Both the position numbers and the translations under genes were made by a program. DNA of 11,387 nucleotides from Alphaproteobacteria bacterium. Its GTDB lineage: Bacteria; Pseudomonadota; Alphaproteobacteria; Rhodobacterales; Rhodobacteraceae. The notes under the pieces are model-generated. The model saw only the letters and a program-made list of their open reading frames with translations, had not been told where the DNA came from and did not search any database. Below, in pieces: positions 6,925 through 11,387 of this stretch (its first letter is position 1; each line of letters opens with the position of its first letter). The stretch spans positions 1-11,387 of the forward strand of contig JAADIC010000367.1 in NCBI GenBank assembly GCA_013151535.1, in the 5' to 3' direction.

Positions 6925-6953
6925 TTGACGCGCCGCCCATACTTATCCAATGC
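6925..6953 (+). promoter_or_regulatory. Weak candidate promoter for infC
   Basis: TTGACG (6925-6930) followed after 17 bp by CAATGC (6948-6953), about 80 nt upstream of the proposed infC start. The -35 is good and the -10 is poor. Confidence 0.3.
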
Positions 6954-6977
6954 ATAGCCATGCCTTGAAACAGGCTG

Positions 6978-7002
6978 GCTTGCACCTTATCCTGGTGCAG
7001 GC
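6978..7002 (+). promoter_or_regulatory. Hairpin in the infC leader
   Basis: GCTTGCACC (6978-6986) can pair with GGTGCAGGC (6994-7002) around a 7-nt loop, with one G-U pair. It ends 13 nt before the AAAAGGA ribosome binding site of infC. No T tract follows, so it is not a simple terminator. A role in leader stability or translation control is possible but unproven. Confidence 0.4.
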
Positions 7003-7015
7003 AAACAACCACGAT

Positions 7016-7022
7016 AAAAGGA
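7016..7022 (+). promoter_or_regulatory. Ribosome binding site that points to an ATA start for infC
   Basis: AAAAGGA ends at 7022. The TTG at 7024 is only 1 nt away, too close for normal initiation, whereas the in-frame ATA at 7033 is 10 nt away. This supports a rare start codon, as known for infC in other bacteria. Confidence 0.55.
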
Positions 7023-7032
7023 CTTGAAGCCC

Positions 7033-7581
7033 ATAGCCCGCAGACCTCACAACGCGCCACCGCAGCGCGACACCGGACCCCGCGTCAATGACCGTATCCG
7101 GGAAGACCAAATTCGATTGATCGGTGCCGACGGCGAAAATGTCGGCCTCACCACACCCGCGCATGGAATGGAGCTGGCTGACGAGGCTGGCCTTGATCTG
7201 GTCGAAATATCGCCCAACGCCAAACCGCCGGTCTGTAAGGTGATGGATTTTGGCAAGTTCAAATACGAACAGCAAAAGAAAGACTCTGAGGCGCGCAAGA
7301 AGCAGAAGATCATCGAGGTCAAGGAGATCAAGTTCCGTCCGAACACCGATACCCATGATTATCAGGTCAAGATGCGCAATGTGGTCAAGTTTCTGGAAGG
7401 CGGCGACAAGGTCAAGATCACCATGCGCTTTCGCGGTCGCGAAATGGCGCACCAGTTTTTGGGCCACGAGTTGCTGAAACGGGTGGCTGCCGATGTCGAG
7501 GAGATCGGCAAGGTTGAAAACATGCCAAGGCTCGAAGGCCGCCAGATGGTGATGATGATCGGCCCGGTCGCCAGCAAGTGA
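7033..7581 (+). CDS. infC: Translation initiation factor IF-3
   Basis: IF-3 binds the 30S subunit, prevents premature 50S joining and discriminates against wrong initiator tRNA or start codons. The product is 182 residues from the chosen start, normal for the family. It has an N-terminal domain (about 15-80, with GPRVNDRIR and PNAKPPVCKVMDFGKFKYE), a lysine-rich linker helix (QQKKDSEARKKQK), and a C-terminal domain (about 95-180) with KEIKFRPNTDTHDY, FLEGGDKVKITMRFRGRE and the terminal QMVMMIGP. I chose the ATA at 7033 because AAAAGGA (7016-7022) is 10 nt upstream and the protein would begin MARRPHNAPPQ. The in-frame TTG at 7024, 1 nt from the ribosome binding site, is the alternative. Rare infC starts underlie IF-3 autoregulation in E. 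coli (AUU). No rpmI or rplT follows; a DUF938 gene overlaps the stop. Confidence 0.97.
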   Translation: MARRPHNAPPQRDTGPRVNDRIREDQIRLIGADGENVGLTTPAHGMELADEAGLDLVEISPNAKPPVCKVMDFGKFKYEQQKKDSEARKKQKIIEVKEIKFRPNTDTHDYQVKMRNVVKFLEGGDKVKITMRFRGREMAHQFLGHELLKRVAADVEEIGKVENMPRLEGRQMVMMIGPVASK

Positions 7582-8255
7582 GCACCCCGACCTCGGGCCA
7601 CACAGCCGCTTTTCGCGCCGGAGCCTTTCCGGTTGAAGAAGACGGGCGCATCGTTGGCCACATGGTCGAGAAAAACGCAAAGCCCGTCATTGACGGGCTT
7701 TCGCCGTTTCTAAGGGGCGTAAAAGGTGCTGCCCTTGAGATCGGGTCAGGCACCGGGCAGCATATCGTCCGCTTCGCCCGGGCTTTTCCAGATTTGGATT
7801 GGACCCCGTCCGAGCCTGACGCCTTTCACCGTTACAGCATCGATGCCTGGCGCAAGCATGAAGGTAACACCACCAATCCGGCGATTGAAATAGACGCGGC
7901 GGCTGATTGGGCAGCGCAGACCGCGGTGCGGGCCATCGCGCCGCTGTCGCTGATCCTCAACCTCAATGTCATCCATATTTCACCCTTTAGCGTGGCGTGC
8001 GGCATTGTGAACGGCGCGGGCGCGGCTTTGCGTGAAGGTGGATTGCTGGCGTTTTACGGCCCGTTCCGCGAGAATGGTTTGCATACCGGTGTGGGGAACG
8101 CGACGTTTGACGCAAGATTGCGCGCGGACAATCCCGATTGGGGATTGCGCGATGTGGCCGAGATTACGGCGCTGGGTGACGCAGTTGGTCTGACCCGAAT
8201 CGCCTTGCTGAACATGCCCGCAAACAACCGCATTCTGATCCTGCAAAAGACCTGA
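7578..8255 (+). CDS. DUF938 SAM-dependent methyltransferase-like protein
   Basis: A 225-residue protein of the DUF938 family, predicted class I methyltransferases with no established substrate. The SAM-binding motif I is EIGSGTGQH (54-62). Other family hallmarks follow: WTPSEPD (75-81) in the motif II region, LNVIHISPF (129-137), LAFYGPFRENG (157-167), FDARLRADNPDWGLRD (177-192) and the C-terminal NMPANNRIL (212-220). The GTG start (7578-7580) overlaps the infC stop in a GTGA arrangement and has no clear ribosome binding site of its own, which suggests translational coupling to infC. A later ATG at 7662 would remove the conserved N-terminal region before EKNAKPV. Family assignment is strong; enzymatic activity and a role in translation are unproven. 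Confidence 0.92.
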   Translation: MSTPTSGHTAAFRAGAFPVEEDGRIVGHMVEKNAKPVIDGLSPFLRGVKGAALEIGSGTGQHIVRFARAFPDLDWTPSEPDAFHRYSIDAWRKHEGNTTNPAIEIDAAADWAAQTAVRAIAPLSLILNLNVIHISPFSVACGIVNGAGAALREGGLLAFYGPFRENGLHTGVGNATFDARLRADNPDWGLRDVAEITALGDAVGLTRIALLNMPANNRILILQKT

Positions 8256-8265
8256 CCGCAGCAAG

Positions 8266-8316
8266 AAAATTTTTCCCGAAAAATTTTGCGCCACAAGAAT
8301 TTTCGATAAAATTCTT
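8266..8316. terminator. Twin AT-rich hairpins between convergent genes
   Basis: Two perfect hairpins in succession. The first is AAAATTTTT (8266-8274) pairing with AAAAATTTT (8279-8287) around CCCG. The second is AAGAATTTT (8295-8303) pairing with AAAATTCTT (8308-8316) around CGAT. They fill the 65-nt gap between the convergent DUF938 and small membrane protein genes. A bidirectional transcript-end role fits the position, but the stems lack the GC core of a standard intrinsic terminator. Confidence 0.55.
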
Positions 8317-8320
8317 CCTT

Positions 8321-8716
8321 TCAAGACCCGGCGATGGATTTCTCACCGCGAAACCAGTCGCGCGTGTCCTTGAAATCAAAGCCAAGCGAAATCAGATCGA
8401 CCACCAACAACAGCCACAAAAACTGCGCATAGATGCCATCAACCGCGCCGCTTTGCAGCGTCCAGACGATCAAAACCAGCATTGGCGTCCAGATCAGCAC
8501 ATGCGGCAGGGCCATGGCCTTGGAAAACCCACGCTCGAGCAGCATGATGACGCCATTAAGTGCCATCGCCCCGATCGCCAGCACCGCGATCAACAGCCCG
8601 TTTGGCGCGCTATAGAAAATCGCCGCGATCATGTTGACCGGCACCAGAATGGTCGCCACCCAGATTTGCACCCAAAGCGGCATCGCGCGAAACGAACGCC
8701 AGATTGCCTGTATCAT
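8321..8716 (-). CDS. Small four-helix membrane protein, function unknown
   Basis: Encodes 131 residues with about four hydrophobic segments: 14-35, 40-60, 70-88 and 95-113. A short basic N-terminus (MIQAIWRSFRAMP) and a charged C-terminal tail (DFKDTRDWFRGEKSIAGS) flank them. Probably an inner-membrane protein with both ends on one side. I do not recognise a named family. The reading frame could start at GTG 8732-8734, but AGGGGGA lies inside that extension and 5 nt before the ATG at 8714-8716, so I chose the ATG. The gene is convergent with the DUF938 gene and divergent from the acyltransferase gene. Confidence 0.8.
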   Translation of the reverse strand: MIQAIWRSFRAMPLWVQIWVATILVPVNMIAAIFYSAPNGLLIAVLAIGAMALNGVIMLLERGFSKAMALPHVLIWTPMLVLIVWTLQSGAVDGIYAQFLWLLLVVDLISLGFDFKDTRDWFRGEKSIAGS

Positions 8717-8748
8717 GATTGTCCCCCTGTTCACCCCAGATTAACGCA

Positions 8749-8766
8749 ATTGCCACAGGGGGCAAT
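8749..8766. repeat. Short inverted repeat in divergent intergenic region
   Basis: ATTGCC (8749-8754) and GGCAAT (8761-8766) are perfect arms around ACAGGG, in the 128-bp gap between the divergent small membrane protein and acyltransferase genes. It is short enough to be chance; an operator is possible. Confidence 0.25.
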
Positions 8767-8844
8767 CCCCAAGGTGGGTCTTGTGCATGCCCCACGCGCC
8801 ACTTATGCCTGTGGATCACAGCGTAACCACGGACAGGCACCCCA

Positions 8845-9726
8845 ATGGCAACACCGGAATTTGAACGCGGCGGCGTGGTGAATTTCCTGATCGACCTGCC
8901 TATCCGCGCCCTGTTCGCCCTGTTCCGGTTGCTGCCGTACCGCATGGGGTTGCGGTTTGCAGGCTTTGTCGCGGCGCGCATTCTGGCACCATTGTTTGGC
9001 ATCAACCGCCGTATTCGCGCCAATCTGGCGCTGGTCTGGCCGGACTACCCCACCGAAAAAATCCTGCCCCTGTGCCACGAGGTCACCGTCAACTCCGCCC
9101 GCCTGATGCTGGAGAGCTTCAACATCAGGGGCTTCTTGCGCCACGCCCGCCGCTCGACCCTTGGCGGTGAAGGCAAAGAGGATCTGCTAAACGCGCTGGC
9201 CAATGGCACACCCGTGGTGCTGGTCTCGGGCCATTTCGGCAATTATCAGGCCCTTCGGGTGCTGCTGGCCGATCTCGGCCACGCGACGGCGGCGATTTAC
9301 CGGCCGATGAACAACGCTTTCACCAATACGCGTTATATCGACAACATGAACCTGATCGCACGCCCGAATTTTGCGCGTGGCATGAAGGGCACCAAGGGCC
9401 TGTTGACCCATCTGCGCAAGGGCGGCGCGATTGCGCTTTTGAACGATCAGGCCTCTTACGAGGGCGAGGTGCTGGAATTCTTGGGCAAACCAGCGTTAAC
9501 CATGACCTCGGCCGCCGAATTTGCCCTGAAATATCAAGCGCTTCTGGTGCCTTATTACGGCATCCGGCAAGATAATGGCGTGGATTTCGATGTGCTGATC
9601 GAGCCGCCGATACCGCATTCCGATCCCGTCACCATGACCCAAGCCCTGAATGCATCGCTGGAAAAGCGGGTGCGCGAAAACCCCGGCCAGTGGTTCTGGA
9701 TGCATCGGCGCTGGAAAGGGGTTTAG
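8845..9726 (+). CDS. LpxL/HtrB-family lysophospholipid acyltransferase
   Basis: A 293-residue membrane-associated acyltransferase of the lipid A biosynthesis (LpxL/LpxM, HtrB) family, which adds secondary acyl chains to lipid A precursors at the inner membrane. Seen in sequence: a hydrophobic N-terminus (about 13-52), NRRIRANLALVWPDYP (54-69) typical of the family, the active-site block VVLVSGHFGNYQALR (124-138), IYRPMNNAF (151-159), LLNDQ (198-202) and the C-terminal PGQWFWMHRRWK (280-291). The catalytic motif is normally HX4(D/E); here His130 is followed by Gln135 where Asp or Glu is expected, so catalysis may be altered or the substrate different. The ATG has a modest GGACAGG about 8 nt upstream. 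It ends 6 nt before the stop of the convergent DUF1223 gene. Related phospholipid or ornithine-lipid acyltransferase roles cannot be excluded. Confidence 0.9.
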   Translation: MATPEFERGGVVNFLIDLPIRALFALFRLLPYRMGLRFAGFVAARILAPLFGINRRIRANLALVWPDYPTEKILPLCHEVTVNSARLMLESFNIRGFLRHARRSTLGGEGKEDLLNALANGTPVVLVSGHFGNYQALRVLLADLGHATAAIYRPMNNAFTNTRYIDNMNLIARPNFARGMKGTKGLLTHLRKGGAIALLNDQASYEGEVLEFLGKPALTMTSAAEFALKYQALLVPYYGIRQDNGVDFDVLIEPPIPHSDPVTMTQALNASLEKRVRENPGQWFWMHRRWKGV

Positions 9727-9732
9727 CCCCGG

Positions 9733-10431
9733 CTAGCGCAAAATCTCGGCTGCCAGAATCGGCCCGCGCTTGAGCGCCTGAATCAGCACCACAATCGGCT
9801 CGTCGCCCCGCACTTCGGTGCTGACCATGATTTCGCCGCGCCCGTTCCACTGGGTCAGAACCTGCCAGTCGGTGACGATATTGGTATAGGTAAGGTTCTT
9901 GCCGGCATTCTCGCCCGAGCGGATTTTGACAAGTTTTTCAGGCGTATAGCGCACGATCTGGATCACCGAGCGCCCGACCGGACCAGATTTCGCCCGGGCC
10001 AGAATGCGCACCACATCACCGTCACGGCTGACGTCAAGATCAACGATTTTCGCCTGATTGCTGTGATTGGCAATTGCCGCCCCCACCTGTGACACGCTGT
10101 TGCCGACCGCGATGCTTTTGCCCTGAACGATCATTTGCGGCGTGTAAACCGTGCGCATGTTGCTTGCCCGGGCGTATTCACGCTGGCGCTGGGTGTTTTC
10201 AGGCGAGCCGAACACATCCTTCCACCCCAGGTAATCCCAGTAATCCACATGCAGCGCCAAAGCGATCACATTGTCCTGTTTCGCCAGTTGCGCCAGCAAC
10301 GCATCCGCCGGTGGGCAGGATGAGCAGCCCTGTGAAGTATAAAGCTCGATCACCACCGGACGGTCCTGCGCCATTGCAGGCTGACTGAAACCAAGAACGG
10401 CAAAAAATAGGCTGGCAAAGACGAGGCGCAT
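9733..10431 (-). CDS. DUF1223 exported thioredoxin-like protein
   Basis: A 232-residue protein of the DUF1223 family, a thioredoxin-fold group of unknown function. MRLVFASLFFAVLGFSQPAMA forms a signal peptide with likely cleavage after residue 21. The mature part starts with a thioredoxin-like strand and motif VIELYTSQGCSSCPPADALL (27-46) with redox-type Cys36 and Cys39. HVDYWDYLGWKDVFG (61-75) and VYTPQMIVQG (95-104, with a likely cis-Pro98) complete the fold signature. The reading frame extends upstream to 10557, but a start at ATG 10429-10431 gives a clean signal peptide and has AGGA about 10 nt upstream. It is convergent with the acyltransferase gene. A periplasmic disulfide or thiol role is plausible from the CxxC motif, not shown. 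Confidence 0.9.
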   Translation of the reverse strand: MRLVFASLFFAVLGFSQPAMAQDRPVVIELYTSQGCSSCPPADALLAQLAKQDNVIALALHVDYWDYLGWKDVFGSPENTQRQREYARASNMRTVYTPQMIVQGKSIAVGNSVSQVGAAIANHSNQAKIVDLDVSRDGDVVRILARAKSGPVGRSVIQIVRYTPEKLVKIRSGENAGKNLTYTNIVTDWQVLTQWNGRGEIMVSTEVRGDEPIVVLIQALKRGPILAAEILR

Positions 10432-10572
10432 AGAAACGGAATCCTGTTTTTCTCTCGGGTCGATCCTATTCATAGGGGCAGACAAGCGCCAACGCCAATC
10501 AAGCCTTTGCGAGGGAATTGTTACAGTCGGGTTTTGGATGGACTTGGGGTGACACACTGCTAGGTTGTGGGC

Positions 10573-11387
10573 ATGGGTAAAAAGAGAATTTCAGATACTT
10601 TTGTTGAATGGCTCGGGTTGCGCAATGTGTCGCTTTACAATGCCGTGCCTTCATTGGGGCCACTTTTTGGTGTGTTCCTTGCACTGGTTTTGGTTTTCCT
10701 CATTTACCTCGCAGTGAATGTCGTGATCCAGTTTACGCACGCGGTCACGGGTGACATGGACGATAGTGGCGAGGCAATCCGCAACATCGGCCTTGTGCTC
10801 GCCGCCCTGATCGGTGTGCCCTTTATCATCTGGCGCTCTGTTGTGGCGCAGAAACAGGTGAATGTGGCCGAGCAAAGCCACATCACCGACCGGATTTCCA
10901 AGGCGGTGGAGCAGTTGGGGGCGGTCCGCACCGTCAGGAGACACAGAAAAAGAGCAAGCGGGAAATTATCTTTTAAGAAACTTCGCGATGAATTGGGGCG
11001 TATTCCGCTTGGCAGGGATGACGAGCCACTTTTGGATTACGATGAGCCAATATTTGAGGAATTTACGGAACCCAATATTGAGGTTCGCCTTGGCGGGATA
11101 TATGCGCTGGAGCGCATAGGCAAGGATTCACCGCAGGATCACTTGCAGATTATGGAAATCCTGACCGCCTATATCCGCGAAAACGCACCGGCCAGCGCGG
11201 CGGAGGAGCCGCCAACGTCACCGTCGGAAGAACCAGAGGAACGGAAGAGCAACGTGTTTCTGGCCTATTTTGATGCAATTTCGCAATATTATAGATTTGG
11301 TGGTGAGCAATACGATTTGGTGCAAACCCCGTCGCCGCGCACGGATATTCAGGCCGCAATCACGGTGATCGGGCGGCGCGGCGCGCC
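10573..11387 (+). CDS. N-terminal part of a membrane-anchored, probably pentapeptide-repeat protein; cut by window edge
   Basis: Reading from ATG 10573 stays open to the last base, giving 271 visible residues. Two hydrophobic segments lie near 27-53 (ending LIYLAVNVVIQF) and 69-89 (ending GVPFIIWRS). After them come TDRISKAVEQLGA (105-117), a basic stretch, PNIEVRLGGIYALERIGKDS (168-187), HLQIMEILTAYIREN (191-205) and DIQAAITVIGRR (258-269). From memory this order of blocks precedes pentapeptide repeats in many proteobacterial proteins, so such repeats are expected beyond the edge; none is visible here. The start has only a weak ribosome binding site. Codon use includes more TTG, ATA and AT-rich codons than neighbours, which hints at accessory status. 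Function is unknown. The gene diverges from the DUF1223 gene across a 141-bp gap. Confidence 0.8.
   Translation, partial: MGKKRISDTFVEWLGLRNVSLYNAVPSLGPLFGVFLALVLVFLIYLAVNVVIQFTHAVTGDMDDSGEAIRNIGLVLAALIGVPFIIWRSVVAQKQVNVAEQSHITDRISKAVEQLGAVRTVRRHRKRASGKLSFKKLRDELGRIPLGRDDEPLLDYDEPIFEEFTEPNIEVRLGGIYALERIGKDSPQDHLQIMEILTAYIRENAPASAAEEPPTSPSEEPEERKSNVFLAYFDAISQYYRFGGEQYDLVQTPSPRTDIQAAITVIGRRGA

Noticed and set aside
6943..7680. 245-codon minus-strand open frame opposite infC
   Set aside because: Antisense to clearly conserved IF-3 coding sequence, with no recognisable domain.
10432..10572. Promoter pair for the DUF1223 gene and the edge-truncated membrane protein gene
   Set aside because: Only weak hexamers are seen (for example a TTGGCG and TATGAA pair on the minus strand with an 18-bp spacer), not enough to annotate.
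11380..11387. GGCGCGCC palindrome at the extreme right edge
   Set aside because: It matches an 8-bp restriction site, but GC-rich palindromes are expected by chance here and it lies in frame in an open gene.

Overview
The window looks like chromosomal DNA of an alphaproteobacterium, most likely a Rhodobacterales (Roseobacter/Paracoccaceae-type) species. This rests on recognised families and their style: a GapR/DUF2312 protein, an IF-3 with the ARRPHNAPPQ-type N-terminus, a DUF938 methyltransferase, a DUF1223 thioredoxin-like protein, a P460-type cytochrome and moderately GC-rich codon use. It is an inference from memory of these families, not a database result.

Layout. Positions 1-1523 hold the 3' part of a large serine recombinase gene cut by the left edge. 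An AT-richer spacer (1524-1806) then leads to a tRNA-Ala(GGC) gene on the minus strand, whose 3' end faces the recombinase. This looks like the edge of an integrated element. From 1883 on the content is core-like: gapR (-), a 70-residue two-helix membrane protein (+), an alpha/beta hydrolase (-, TTG start) and thrS (+) with a strong terminator. Next come a 100-bp compound palindrome and a minus-strand gene for a membrane-anchored, alanine-rich-stalk cytochrome P460-like protein. Then follow infC (+, apparently starting at ATA) overlapping a DUF938 methyltransferase gene, twin AT-rich hairpins, a small four-helix membrane protein (-), a LpxL/HtrB-family acyltransferase (+), a DUF1223 exported thioredoxin-like protein (-), and the 5' part of a membrane-anchored protein that resembles the N-terminal part of pentapeptide-repeat proteins and runs off the right edge.

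How the genes relate. Most transcription units are one or two genes long, and neighbours are often convergent or divergent. thrS and infC are translation genes that are linked in many bacteria; here the cytochrome gene and the palindrome lie between them. infC and the methyltransferase gene overlap by 4 nt and are probably translationally coupled. The envelope-related products (acyltransferase, DUF1223 protein, small membrane proteins, anchored cytochrome) show no evidence of forming one pathway. No CRISPR array, transposase or obvious defence locus is visible. The most unusual object is the anchored P460-type cytochrome, with a stalk of roughly 190 residues that contains a 111-bp tandem duplication.
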